Positions 33,043 through 49,629 of a stretch of 64,000 nt of DNA are shown one piece after another. The DNA is from Adiantum capillus-veneris (lineage: Eukaryota > Streptophyta > Polypodiopsida > Polypodiales > Pteridaceae): positions 97,552,247-97,616,246 of the forward strand of contig CM043954.1 in assembly GCA_014529385.2 (NCBI GenBank). The letters run 5' to 3'. A program made the translations under genes and the position numbers. The stretch's first letter is position 1, and each line of letters opens with the position of its first letter. The notes beneath the pieces were generated by a model, which was not told the DNA's origin, ran no database searches, and saw only the letters and a program-made list of their open reading frames with translations.

Positions 33043-33942
33043 CTACATCTCTATAGCTATGATCTTAACACTAATTTCCATAGTGACATCCTTGTTCCTT
33101 AGATAGATATAGTCGTAGACCCAATCTTGCACCATTTTGAGCTGAGGCATGAATGGTCTTCCCAATATGATATAGAAGTTGCTGCTCTCATCGAAATTCA
33201 TAATAGCAAAAGTGTGTTCATATGCAATTCCACAAGAGGTTAACACAAAATGCTCCAAGATGCCTATGGGTCTTTCCAGATACCCATTTGTCAATTGAAG
33301 TTTCATTCTAGTCTGTCTGAGAGCAGGTTTTCTCCATTTTTCCCACATTGCTTTGGTAGCTATGGCTATTCCAACCCCACTATCCAATATTGCTATCGAC
33401 TTGACCTCTTTGTACTCCACCGGCAGGGTAGTATTTCCTTCTTCACCTTCATAATAATCCCCTACCTTGTTTACTGGTATTGGCTCATGTTTAGTTTGTT
33501 TCGAGGGTTGTGTCTTCAGCATGTTTGGAGAAACATTGGGTGGCGAAATTACCAGCCCTATTTTTTCCAAATTTTTCCCGACCTCATCCCAAAGATTCGG
33601 TCTGATGTGTAGTAATTCTGACAGAGTGAGTGTACAACATATAGAGGATGACATCAGCTTGTGAAGAGTTTTAGCATCCATCATCTTAGGATTGGCTTTC
33701 CATTGAGACGGTACTTTCTTCACCTCTGATCGAGTTTCATGGTTACCAATAAATGAAGGTAAAGTCTTCAACGACTGTGGTTTACTGTCTTCCAATATCG
33801 TTGTACCTGCATCGCCATTTAGTGATCTGATGTCATTTGGATAGAGCTCATGCTCCAAGTGAATCTCTCGAATGGGAACTGACAAAAGTGTAGCACTCCT
33901 ATCTTTTCTATTCCTGATATGTTCCCATAGCTCCTGAGCCAT
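33043..33942 (-). pseudogene. G4 aspartic protease region
   Basis: A 299-residue open frame. The last 110 residues are a retropepsin: AILDSGVGIAIATKAMWEKW (active site DSGV, where DSGA or DTGA is usual), RMKLQLTNGYLERPIGILEH, HTFAIMNFDESSNFYIILGR followed by PFM (the ILGRPF signature of gypsy proteases). The protease cleaves the gag-pol product in particles. The first 190 residues are a variable linker. The frame is longer than any other in G4, but upstream and downstream parts are shifted. Confidence 0.8.
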
Positions 33943-34583
33943 TGTTCTTCCACTTCCGAAATTGGCAGTGGTGCTTGAGAATACATTCCATCTATTGTAT
34001 TGGCTACCACCCTTGTATACAATGGTATTTCTTCTACAAAATCTGGTCGGTCTTTCTTCTCAATTCCCCACCCCTCTAACTCTTGAATCTTTTCTTGGAT
34101 TAATACGTCAGTTATTGAGCAGTAGGAACTGATGGTTCCATAAGCGCTTGAGCGGCTTGGATGAGCTCCTTAGCCTCTCTTTCTCATAGCCTGGATGAGG
34201 GTACGTTAACCACCTATCCTCTTGGGTTTGGTTAGGCTTTAGCCTTGCCTTGTAAGCCTTTAAAATTGTGTCCAAAGGTTCGAACATAAGTCTACCAAGA
34301 CATATCCTCCCGATGGTATATCCGATGGTTTTTTTATCTCGTTGTTTCCCTTAAGGTATATTTACCTTTGCAGCTATTCCTCTGTTTTCACTAATTTGGT
34401 TTTCAATGCCGTTTTTTTCTTTTCTATTTTGGCTTTAATCTTGTCTCGTTTTGCCTTCCACGATTTCCTAGGGGTTCGGACAGACAAATTTTCTATATTT
34501 GTTTGGCTGGCTGGGATGTTCCTTGTTACCTCATGTGCTTGAGCTCTAGTGATTGTGTTTATCAGAATGTTTGGTTCTATTTT

Positions 34584-35653
34584 TTATCCACTTGAGCTTG
34601 GGACAATCCCCATTTTGCTCATGGTTGCTTTCCCTTTGTTGTCAAGGTTTCTCGGACAGTGTGGAATGAAATGGTCGGTCGTACATCCATCACAGAATCC
34701 AAAAAGTTTTACCCGTTCCCCTTTGTTTGGACAAACTCTCACCCAATTATCACCACCACATTCATAGTATGGTCCTACAGGTGGTGGAGAAGCTTGTGGA
34801 GCCCCCATCGATTGTCCTGCTCTAGGAGGATACCCCCTAGGTTTATAGCCCTGATTTGCCAACATAAGCATATTCTCATCGACCAAGTAATGGTTTTTAG
34901 TTGGTTGTGAGATGTATGAGGGCTCGGGCATCTCTTTAAGAATTATCCATGGATTGTGTCCCTCTGGAGCATATGCATTCCCATCAAATCCCCTTCGTAA
35001 TTATTGTCTGAGTCTTCCCGATATGAGACTACTTGGACCATACTCTGATCAGAAGGTGGTTCTATGGGTTGAAAAATCCTTACCATAGCCCTATTTTCCT
35101 GGGGTAAGGGAGGTTGATGTCCCAACACAGGTTGAGGTTTTTCATGTTCTAAGATTGCATTATTTGGCCCTACTTGGTACCTTGGAGGGGGTGGAAATCG
35201 TTGCCCTCCATGTGGTACATATTGTCTCTCTCTAACATAGTTCCAATTATAGAAACATTTTTTAGTTTCATGGTTTGTCCATTTTTGTTCGGTAGCACAC
35301 CACTTCAGTACTCGCTATGCATTTACTCCTGGCCTTTGTTGAAGGTTGCACCATTGGGTGGGATGATCTCCTCCACAAGTGTCGCATTTTTGGATGGGCG
35401 GTTGTCGTGTGTTTGGGTTCGTCCTGTTTCCTTGGTTTATCCTTTTGATCACTTCCTCGATCATTTGATCAACATTCAGCACAGTTGGGTTTTGCCCTCT
35501 CAATTTTTTCGTGGACTCACTAGTGGTTGAAGACACGCTACTCGTCCCCTGATCTGTGTCCTCAGTCTCCTTCCCATATGCCTTACAGTTATCTACCAGA
35601 TACAATGCCTCTTCTGTGACTTTCTCAAAAGTTACACATGCCTTCAAGTTCAA
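34584..35653 (-). pseudogene. G4 gag C-terminal part with two zinc-knuckle-like motifs
   Basis: Two open pieces. 35315-35653 ends with CDTCGGDHPTQWC, and 34584-34931 contains CGGDNWVRVC and CDGCTTDHFIPHC; both are C-x2-C-x3-H-x4-C, one residue shorter than the standard knuckle, as seen in some Tat/Ogre gag proteins. A Pro/Tyr-rich linker lies between. The motifs would bind nucleic acid. The pieces are in different frames. Confidence 0.7.
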
Positions 35654-36387
35654 ATCCTTTTGAGCGTGTCATTTCGCAATCCTTCTATGAAATGGACTGA
35701 TAGTCTTTCATCCTGAGGTAGTTCTCGAACAGGGAATCTTTCTATGTACTGCTTGAAACGAAGAGATTCTTCCTTCACTTTCTCTTTCTCCTTTTGCCTA
35801 AACGCATAGATTTGGGAGACAGTGTTATGCTTGATCCCCCTCTGTGAGAATTCCTTAGCGAATTCTCAGAGAATTTGTTCAATACTTGGGAATTCCAAGT
35901 TGTTTAATGGTTGGAACCGAGTCAAAGCAATCCCTTCCAAAGTCAACCCAAAACCTTCATATTGAATATGGAAATCAGTTACCTATTCCGCCCTCAACAC
36001 TTGTTTGAAGATTGAAACGTGGGCATATGGATCTCCAGATCCATTATACTTTTTGGGTACGCATTTTGCCACCTGAGATGGTCGCATATGTCTGGCCTCT
36101 GCAACCATTCTAACAACACCTGGTCCACCTGGGGTGGCTTCTCTAGGTTCATAATCTTCTCTTGGTACTACCAATGGTATCCTATCCACTATACATTCGG
36201 CAAGTCGATCTTGTTTAATAGTCAGAGGGATTCTAGTGGTGTAGGTGACATCAGGAACAGTACTGCCTCTATGTGTGTTCATGGAAGCCTTAGACACCGT
36301 TGAGCCTAAAGGCCCTGTGTTTGGGACTCGTTCATGTCCAAAAGACTCCTCCACCTTGGTTCTCACGAGGCTCACATGTAGTCTCAC
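35654..36387 (-). pseudogene. G4 gag N-terminal domain
   Basis: The minus-strand frame 35983-36387 contains RHMRPSQVAKCVPKKYNGSG followed by DPYAHVSIFKQ, the start of the plant gypsy gag domain (usually P-x-K-Y-D-G-x-x-D-P-x-x-H). Below it, in shifted frames, the capsid-like part continues (QYIERFPVRELPQDERLSVH, FIEGLRNDTLKRI on the minus strand of 35650-35800). It is the capsid-like part of the element. Confidence 0.7.
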
Positions 36388-36528
36388 ATCTTGTGTGAGT
36401 CGTGGTTTTTACCTCTTCCGGATTTACATTTCCTTACGATCATTTGGAGAGTACTTTTGGCCATACTTGTCTATTATGACCACCTGAATACTTCTCCCCT
36501 CCGTGTACATGTAAACATACAAGGTTTT

Positions 36529-37173
36529 TCAGTCAGTCAATTCCTTAATGCGGGGCTCGTCACATCTGTAATAGAGTGTTTGTTCTCCATTATTGAACTT
36601 ATAAAGCCCCACATACATGTTGTCTTTATTAAGGTGCTCTGTCTCATTGGTGCATCTGAGTACCGCATTTTGTTTCTCCATTTTGGGTGGTTCATCGGTC
36701 AGCTCATTATCTACCTTGTCCTTGCTGCCAGTCATTCCCCATTTATCCACAATAAAAGGGTTATGAACCACTAGGTACATTATTTCCTCTCGGTCGAAAT
36801 ATCTATCCCCATCATAATCAACAACTACAAGGTCTTTGAACTCACTCTGCTTATTTTCCAACTTAACACAATAGTGGTCCATTCCATCCTTATAGATTTT
36901 GGCCTTAAGCACATCTTCAACTTGAAACTTCAAATACAACAATGTTACATCAGATGTAGGCTGAGAAGGACCTGCACCCATCGAAGCTATTCCCTTAGGG
37001 TTTGACTTGTTAGAATCTTCAGTCATGAGGTTGTATGATCTCTCTGACAAAGTGTCAGAGAAGTTATCCTCTAAAATGGGTTCCAAAGGCGGCAATGGTC
37101 TTTGATTCACACTTTCTTCAATCAAGTGATTACTCCCTTGGTCAAAGATGTTGGGATTCCTATTCTGGTACAA
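36529..37173 (-). CDS. Unknown ORF upstream of G4 gag
   Basis: A 214-residue open frame, Asp/Glu-rich. Notable stretches are FQVEDVLKAKIYKDGMDHYC, FKDLVVVDYDGDRYFDREEI and NMYVGLYKFNNGEQTLYYRC. No catalytic motif or known domain that I recognise. It lies 140 bp upstream of the gag reading on the same strand, so it is either the N-terminal extension of gag or the extra 5' ORF typical of Tat/Ogre elements. Its full-length openness, in an element otherwise full of shifts, is notable. Confidence 0.5.
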   Translation of the reverse strand: MYQNRNPNIFDQGSNHLIEESVNQRPLPPLEPILEDNFSDTLSERSYNLMTEDSNKSNPKGIASMGAGPSQPTSDVTLLYLKFQVEDVLKAKIYKDGMDHYCVKLENKQSEFKDLVVVDYDGDRYFDREEIMYLVVHNPFIVDKWGMTGSKDKVDNELTDEPPKMEKQNAVLRCTNETEHLNKDNMYVGLYKFNNGEQTLYYRCDEPRIKELTD

Positions 37174-39320
37174 TCTTCATGACCGCAAATTCATGAAGAA
37201 TTGGTAATACAAAATCCAAACCGAGTTACCTCATTAACTAGTTTGAAACTCCTATTTGATCTGCTTGCTGCGTAGTATCCTCCAGTATCTGCACCCTGTA
37301 AAAAATTTGCTTGATAGCTGTGAGCTTACAGCTGCTCTTGTTAGTTCTTGCTTTTAATCAACAAAATTTAGCTAGGTTTTTTAGTAGCACACATTTTCTC
37401 ACACAACATCAACAATTTAGGTCCAATTTCAATTTTGAAAAAATCCACCAGGGCACTGTGGACTAGCTCTTTGTGGTGAAATTCTGCTTCTGTTCTGACT
37501 CAAAGGTACATGGATCGCGATCCATGTTGGGAAGCCAAATGACTTTTGTTACTACCATCAAGTTCAACATATATATGAGGTCTTATGGTATCAAAATTTT
37601 TAGAAATGAACCTCTGGATTGGAAGATAGGTTAATTCTGTCACTTTGTCTCAGCTTCTACCAGTTTTGGGCTTTTGGGATGGTTTTTTGCATCCAAATTC
37701 AATTTTGACAGGACCACTAGACTCTCTATGATTCCCTCTAGCTATGGTTCCAGTTTGATATCAAAAGGTGTCGGGGGAACATGGATCGCGATCCATGTTC
37801 CTTAGTGTCAGTATGCACCGAAACTTGGCCCACAGCTAGTCCTTGGCCTAGTGATGCTGGCTATATGGTTTTTGAATGTTTTTAAATTTTTTAGGTCAGC
37901 CAAAAGTCAGTTTTAGGGTTTGTTTTAGTGGTTTCCCCCTTGATCTCATTTTTGCCCCCTTTTTCCCTCTTTTTGAACTTTTTTGATAAGGGTCCTTTGG
38001 GAGAAAATGCTTCAATTGTTATCACTTTTCTACTTGCCCATTATCAGCTCAAAATTCCATAAAGGTACATGGATCGCGATCCATGTTTGGCAAGATTTTG
38101 GACTGATACTTTGTGAGCTGGTGACACAAGGTCTCGTAATGCTATTCCCCAAATCTTTTTGGATTTGATCAATTTTCTCTAAGTCAAAAGAAAGATTTTG
38201 TGTCTGTTTTGCGGTATTTTACAAACAACTCCTTTTTTGGTATTTTGATTAGGTTTTTTCACTTTTTGTCTATGGCTCCTTTTGGTGGAAAAGTTGTCCA
38301 ACTAGTAATCAAGAGTACACTGGTCAAATCTTACTGTCATATGTCTACTTGGAACATGGATCGCGATCCATGTTGGGAAGCATCTGGACATGATTTTTGG
38401 TTCTACTAGTTCCTTTCTTCTAGTTGATCCCAATTCTCTTCCCCTTTTGAATTTGGACAAGTAAAAGTTCAGTTTTTTCCTATATTCCTCATTCCCAAGG
38501 TTTTGCTCTGTTAATTCAATTTCTTGATTTTAGTGATCTTCTAGCACTCTATTTCTAACCAAACTCAAGGTTTTGATGCCTCAGAGCAGCCTGTTCTAAG
38601 CAAAGGAAATAGTTTTAGAACATTTTGCCAAAAAGGTACATGGATTGCAATTCATGTTTGGCAAGCAAAATGGAAGTTTTCTGCACAGTCTGTTTTCAGC
38701 AAGTGTTTTTATCCCCTTTTTGAAGGTTTTGCTGGGTTTGGTTCAGTTTTGAACCTCTCAAAATCACTTCTTCAACTTTTCAAAGTTATGGTCTTCAACA
38801 CCAAAATAAGGTTTTTGACAGATTTTTCTTCGAAATCCTACCAAGTTTTGTCACCATCTGGGAAGGTACATAAATCACGATCCATCAAAAAAAATGTGCA
38901 GAAAACTCAAACAGAAGTACTCGGAAAGGTCCTTCTTAAGCATAGAAACACTTATCCATGGTCAAAACATCAAAAACTAACCATTTTAACCTCCAAATCA
39001 ATGCATTTAGTTCACAAGCAAAGCGTCGCAAGCCACAGCAAAATTGAGAATGATTACACCTAGATTATAGAGCAAGATACAAGGAACACAATGTGCTATT
39101 CGGAAATGAATTCTGATTACCAGTCCAGGAGAAAGGAGGATTACAATTTGTAGCAGCAAGAGGCTCCCATAGTGAACGTTTTCAAATCTTCCAAGCTAAT
39201 GATATCTCTTTACTCCAAACTAAGGGTTTTGACTTAGAAGTTAAGGGAGCTTTCCCACGGCCATCCGGCCACTTACAAGGGTGTAGACTCAGAGAGGTTG
39301 GGAGGCTATTGTCAAATTAC
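37174..39320. repeat. 5' region of G4 with a periodic 20-bp palindrome
   Basis: The self-complementary sequence ACATGGATCGCGATCCATGT occurs at 37508-37527, 37779-37798 (symmetry extends to 26 bp, 37776-37801), 38067-38086 and 38354-38373 (22 bp), with degenerate copies at 38638-38657 and 38878-38897. Spacing is 271, 288, 287, 284 and 240 bp. Most copies sit in GGTACATGG...CATGTTGGGAAGC-like context. The DNA between copies is T-rich and does not align clearly. A minus-strand CCCTATAAACACTC (about 39376-39389, just right of this region) may be a TATA box, making this the LTR or leader of G4. Confidence 0.85.
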
Positions 39321-43209
<3,889 letters not shown>

Positions 43210-43467
43210 TCTTGAGATGAGCATGGAAGCTCTCTATTTCTCTTTCTCTTTCTCTCACGTCTTACATTATGAGCTTCTCACCATAGCCACATCTTGTCAC
43301 CCAAAACTTCATCTAAATGGTACAAGCTATTTGAGCTACCAACTACACTGCAATGCCCACAACTTTATTTTTGCATGCAACGGTTATCATAGTTGCATTG
43401 TTTTTAAACAAGATGTATCCCATTTGTGCTTACTACCATTTTTGTGGTGCACATTGTAGCCGCCATC

Positions 43468-44460
<993 letters not shown>

Positions 44461-45546
44461 TTGTATGGGTTGAAGCAAGCACCTAGAGCCTGTATGACAG
44501 GATTGTGGTATTCCTCATTTCATTGGGCTGTCAGATGTCTAATGCACATTATTCATTGTTTGTTCGGAAGAATGAGACAAGAATTGTGGTGATATGCATC
44601 TATATGGATGACTTGATAATGTGGCTAAACGAGTGTATCGGCTCTACTTATGTAGGAGTTTGAGATGAAAGACTTGGGAGGCTTGTGGTATTTCTTAGGC
44701 ATTGAGATTGTTTGCACAAAAGGTGTATGTCTATCACAAAGAAAATATGCTTTGGACATGTTGAATAATTATTGTATGGCTGATTGTGAGCCAATTGTGA
44801 TGACCTTAGATCAAAATTTGAAGTTGGAAAATGATGTAGGTCAAGAACTTGAGAATGTTACCATGTACAAGAAGATTGTGGGTAGCTTGATCTACTTGAC
44901 TATCTCACGTGTAGACTTGAGCTACACAGTTGGATTGGTGAGTCAATTTATGCAGTCTCCCAAGAAATCACAATAAGATGCAGTGAGACAGTCGTTGTGC
45001 TATGGAAGTGCTACTTTGGATTATGTACTCATTTATCGGGCTGATGTGGAGTTGCAACTCTATGGTTGCACAGATGCAGATTGGGCTGATAGCACATACG
45101 ATCGCAGGTCTACCATCGGATTCATGTTTTTACTTGGGAGTGCTACTATCACATGGAGCAGCAAGAAGCACCCTACGGTTTCTCTTTTGAGTACAGAGGC
45201 AAAGTAAATATGTGCTACATTGGGATCATGTGAGGTAGCATGGTGGGGATTGCTACTTCAGGACTTGGGAGTACAATTATAGTGGTTGGTTGTCATCTAT
45301 TGTGACAAAATCACTAGTATACAATTGGCACAAGAACCAATGTTTCATGCTAGAACAAAGCACATTGAGGTGCATTACCACTTCATCATAGAGAGGGCCT
45401 TAGCAAGTGACATCAAACTTGAGTACGTGGCAAAGGATGAGAAAGTTACAGATATATTCACAAAGGCCCTTGGAGTAGAAGCTACAAAAATTTTGAGTGA
45501 TGCTTGGCATACAAGAGATGGTTTTGAGCTTGAGGGGGAGTGTTGA
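44461..45546 (+). pseudogene. Copia RT C-terminal part and RNase H (different family from C1)
   Basis: Starts in RT at LYGLKQAPRA, then YMDD (44601-44612, shifted frame), MKDLGGLWYFLGIEIVCTKG, LSQRKYALDMLNNYCMADCE, KIVGSLIYLTISRVDLSYTV. RNase H reads GCTDADWADSTYDRRSTIGF, ATITWSSKKHPTVSLLSTEA, then Lys and a stop where the catalytic Glu-Tyr is expected. It resumes as IEVHYHFIIERALASDIKLE and ends GFELEGEC-stop. GAGGGGGAG at the end is a copia polypurine tract and TGTTGA an LTR-like start. At least four frame or stop defects. It lacks gag, protease and integrase. Confidence 0.9.
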
Positions 45547-46974
45547 CATTGACGAAGGAAATTTGGAATGGTGGCCTCTACACCAAAACAAACTCCATTG
45601 CGCCACAAGGGAGATGAGATGAGGGCACCACCTAGTCTTGGAAGCGTGGACTAGGACCGCTACACAAAGAGAGTGAGAGAGAGGGAGAGAGAGATCACTA
45701 TGAATGAAGCATTAACCGTGGTGTGTGTACAAGGAATGGATGACTTCAAACACTCCCAACACAAATAGCATATAGATTACCAAACAATCACTCAAGGATT
45801 AGCCAAGATCACATCAAGCACTCTCACACGCATATAAAACATTTCTCTTAATTAACATAAGTAAGAGGAGGAGAGGTTTCTAGCATGAAACAATTTGCAC
45901 TCTAGGATGTGCAAGAATAGAGTGAATGAATGAGCCTATGGGCTCATGGTGAGTGATACAAAGGCTCAATGGGGCTGAGGGAGGCTTGAAATTACAAAGG
46001 GGAAGGCCTCTTTATATAGGAAAGAGAGTGATTAGGAGTGAGGTTAAGATCCAAGTGTAATTTGTACAAATGAAGCTTGATTAGGGACATTCAACCAATG
46101 AAGAAGCTCCTTCCAAGTGATTTGTTGACCAATTAGCTCCATCATCACTTGTGTTGTCTTCACTCCTTCCTCCATAGCTTGAGTCCAAAAGCTTCCTTAT
46201 TTTAAAATGTAAAGAATCTACATAAAATCAATACATATCTAGTAATAATAGAAAGGGGTTGAATGAGAACTTATGCATTACAACAAGATTAAGCATGACT
46301 TGAGAGGTGATTAGAAGAGGAACTTTGATGGGTTTTTGAGCTTGAGAGAGAGGAGGAAGAAGAGGAGGGTGAGAAGACTAATGGCTGATTTTGAAGAAGG
46401 TCTCAATGTGGAAAAGGAAGGGTGTGTGTGTGTAAAGGTAGGGGGGTGGTCTCCACCACAGTTGAAAAAAACTGCCGTCCACCATTTTGGCCATATCTCC
46501 TAGACCGTAGATGCAAAAATTATAAAAAAAATATGGCCAGAATCTTCAGCCCGTCGGTTACAACTTTGATGAAGACAACTTTTCTTGGATCGGAGTGGAA
46601 GTATTTTTAAAAAACTCAACAAAACCATGTGCCTGGTTTCTTCCTTTACCAAGTCTTCCACTTGGGTCCCATTTGTTTGAATCATCATATGGCTCCAAAG
46701 CCATGATGATATGAGCCACTCATGACCCTTGAATCATGGGTGCATGGCTCCACAACCACATCATATCTTTTCTTTTCACATTTACATATATTCCCTTCCC
46801 TTTACCACTAGGTTCTCCCTCTACCTTTCACCTCCGGTGAACTAGTCAAGAAAAAATCATTTTTTTTAAATTTTTCCAAGAGGTTGTTCTCACTCTTTCT
46901 TTTATTGTAAACCTCTAGAAGCAAGGAAAACCAACAAAATATGATAACCAAAAATTTGTGATAGGCTCGGATCA
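45541..46974 (-). mobile_element. LTR of gypsy element G3 (3' LTR on the minus strand)
   Basis: On the minus strand it begins TGATCCGAGCC right after a G-rich polypurine-like tract (GGTTTGGGGGGGCTA) downstream of the G3 pol stop. It ends ...GTCAACA at 45541, giving TG...CA ends and 1434 bp. Ordered matches to the G1 LTR (3196-5060) and to the G2 promoter block support this. A minus-strand TATA box is at 46011-46018. A complication is that the plus-strand copia fragment also ends exactly here with polypurine tract and TGTTGA; the first ~30 bp could be copia LTR. Confidence 0.6.
46011..46018 (-). promoter_or_regulatory. Putative TATA box of the G3 LTR
   Basis: The minus strand reads CCTATATAAAGAGGCC followed by TTCCCCTTTGTAA, the same block as downstream of the G2 TATA box. 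It supports a leftward promoter. Confidence 0.55.
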
Positions 46975-47036
46975 TAGCCCCCCCAAACCTGGCTAGGGGT
47001 ATTTATGCCTCTAGCCTACTTTCTTTGATCTTGAGC

Positions 47037-48950
47037 TTACCTTATCTTGATGTGATAAGGCTTTAGACGCCATCCATTTGTCCTGGTCTTGTGCACTTTA
47101 CCATCAATGTCTTGAAGTCTGTAAGAGCCATTTTTGAACTTTTTGGTGACCAAGAACGGGCCTTCCCATCGGAAAAGAAACTTTCCATCCTTACGAGTGT
47201 CGAAGCGATTGTCATATCGAAGCACCAGAGATCCCTTTTTGATGTCTTTGGATGCTAGCTTTTTGTTGAACTTTTCTCTGCACTTCTCTGCTTCTTGAGA
47301 ATAGTGGTTGATGGCTTCTTCACGATCCAATTGCAGCCTCTCTAGATCCATGATCCTTTGATGTACTTTCTCCTTTTGAGAGCCTACCTGGCTACCCAAT
47401 ATTCGAAGACTTGTTAACTTCACTTCAATGGGCAAAAGCGCCTCCTTTCCATAAACCAAATGAAAGGGTGTGTACCCTAATGTGGTTTTGAAGGAGGTTC
47501 TATAGGCCCATAGAGCTCCATTCAGGTGTTTGTCCCAATCTTGGCGCCTGGCATGTACCTGTTTGGTGAGAATTTTGCAAATGATTCCATTTACCTTTTC
47601 CACCAGACCATTGCACTGAGGGTAGTAAGGAGTAGAGTGTTGATGCTGAATATTTAGCTTCTTCATGAGTTCTCCTACCAAGTCTGCTCTAAACCCTGGT
47701 CCTCTATCAGATAGTATTTCAAGAGGGGTGCCAAACCGGCAACAAATGTGGTCAAAGATGAACTGACTCACATCCTTAGCAGTAATTCTATTGGTCGGCA
47801 TAGCCTTAGCCCATCTAGTCATGTAGTCTACTCCCATGATGATGTACTCTTTACCTGACTGAGTGCGTGGTAGAGGCCCTATGGCATCAATTCCCCACTT
47901 CTCAAAGGGCCCATATACCTTTATTGGGTTCTGAGGTTCAGCTATGAGCCGTCGTGGTCCTGCTTTCTGACATTCATCACATGTTTGACACCAATATTTG
48001 ACATCACGATGAAGACTTGGCCAAGTAAACCCAGCTTGTAGAACCTTTCTACTAGTGACGTCGTGTGCAAAGTGTCCTCCGCACATATCATCGTGACAAG
48101 CTTTTAAAATCTCTTCAATTTCACTCTTCAAAGGAACTCTCCTAAGCACACTATCCTTACCAAGACAATACAAGTCATCATTTACTATGCGATACCTGGT
48201 AGCCTTCCTAGCTAACCATCGCCTTTCCCCTGCATTCAAGTGTTTAGGAGCCTCTCCTTGCTCCAGAATGTGCATAATATCTTCCAAGTCCTCCTTGCCT
48301 TGCTGAAGTGGAAGTTTGATGGCCACTGCTCCCACTATTGACTCATTTAACTTTGATGATGCTAGGTGGTCTGCATCCTTGTTCTGGTCTCTTGGTACAT
48401 GATGTACTTGTGCCTCCCTAAATCTCCTCATAAGAGCTTTTGCTTCTCTCATTTTAGTAGAGAGACGGGCATTTTTGCAAGCCCATGTACCTTGCATTTG
48501 CCTTACCAAAAGCATGGAGTCACCAAAAGCGTTTAATCTCTTAATTGAATTATCGAGGCACCAACAAAGGCCATGAATTAGAGCATGATATTCTGCTTCA
48601 TTGTTGGAGTGGAAATCTTCTAGAGTGATCCCTTCACCATGGATCCTCTCTCCCAATGGGGATAAGACCACGATGCCTGCAGCTGCCTTATCCTTGGTTC
48701 TCTTGTATGCTCCATCGAAGTAGAGGCTATAAGCATTGACCAAAGCCTCTACAGCTGGAGGTGGTGGAAGTTCCTTTCTCTTCAAATGGCAAACTTTTTC
48801 ATAGCACTTGTTTGTTAAAATGTCGGCTAAGCATGCTCGAGTTGTTCTTTCAACCTGTATTGTATAATCAAACTCTTGAAGTCCCACCACCCACTTTGCT
48901 ATTTTGTCAGAGATTTCCATATGTTGTAGTGCATAGGGAAGCTCTCTCCT

Positions 48951-49035
<85 letters not shown>

Positions 49036-49052
49036 AGGTGTTTGACTATCAT
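47037..49052 (-). CDS. pol: Gypsy (Tat-type) pol: RNase H, second RNase H and integrase, 5'-truncated
   Basis: Open for 671 codons. The first ~33 codons are (GA)n microsatellite (Glu-Arg repeat), replacing the RT. Then the end of the first RNase H (KIAKWVVGLQEFDYTIQVE, CLADILTNK), and a second, archaeal-like RNase H typical of the Tat lineage: LYFDGAYKRTKDKAAAGIVV, NNEAEYHALIHGL, FGDSMLLVRQMQG, RDQNKDADHLA with D-E-D-D kept. Integrase follows: H-H-C-C zinc region (GGHFAHDV...WCQTCDEC), core WGIDAIGPLPRTQ, LSDRGPGFRADL, GLVEKVNGI (D-D-E intact) and a C-terminal beta domain (LVLRYDNRF, FRWEGPFLV). The stop at 47037 is 63 bp before the LTR. No stop in 640 codons suggests a young insertion. Translation from the Met at 49052 is doubtful. 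Confidence 0.9.
48953..49032. repeat. (CT)n microsatellite at the G3 truncation point
   Basis: 40 perfect units exactly at the junction between G3 pol and unrelated DNA. On the coding strand it reads as Glu-Arg codons in frame with pol. Confidence 0.97.
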
Positions 49053-49385
49053 AGGCTTTGAGCACGGGTGAGGTCAATACCCTCTCTAGATTGAAAATGT
49101 TTATGTTGGTTTAAGAGTGAGTTGTGATGCAGTGTCTATCGTGGAGTATATGTCAAACAAACCCCTACCCCTCCTCTTCTACCTAACCACCTTACACTCC
49201 CTCTTATACCTTGAACAATCATTTTGCCTCTCCAAGAAACGCCTTTGGCCCAAGCCATGTTCCATGTTTTTGCCTTACAACTCAAGTTATAGAGCCCGTC
49301 GGGAAAACCCAGATGCTCGGCGGGCCCGCAACATAATATATATAGGGCCCCAATCAGGCCCGTTGGGTGTTATTCCTTGAGCCAC

Positions 49386-49388
<3 letters not shown>
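49053..49388. other. Unassigned DNA between two GA/CT tracts
   Basis: No coding features. It contains GC-rich motifs (GCTCGGCGGGCCCGC) next to ATAATATATATAGGGCCC at 49330-49350, which resembles a TATA box, but nothing recognisable lies downstream. Confidence 0.4.

Positions 49389-49454
<66 letters not shown>
49389..49454. repeat. (GA)n microsatellite
   Basis: 33 perfect units. With the (CT)n at 48953-49032 it forms an inverted pair of microsatellites around 356 bp. Confidence 0.97.
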
Positions 49455-49458
<4 letters not shown>

Positions 49459-49629
49459 CGCCTTTGCAGGTACGTCGAGAGGAGAGAGGGAGCGAGGGGG
49501 TCATGTGGCAATGTGATCTGCGTTGCAGTACGCAACAGCAACGGAGTACCTTACCACACGACCTCGGTGTGTGTTGTATGTGTGTGCACGTGAATTATGT
49601 GTTAGTGTACCTTTTGTCGTATTACACAG

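Noticed and set aside
33250-33612. Plus-strand 120-codon ORF
   Set aside because: Antisense shadow of the G4 protease frame, which has clear retropepsin motifs.
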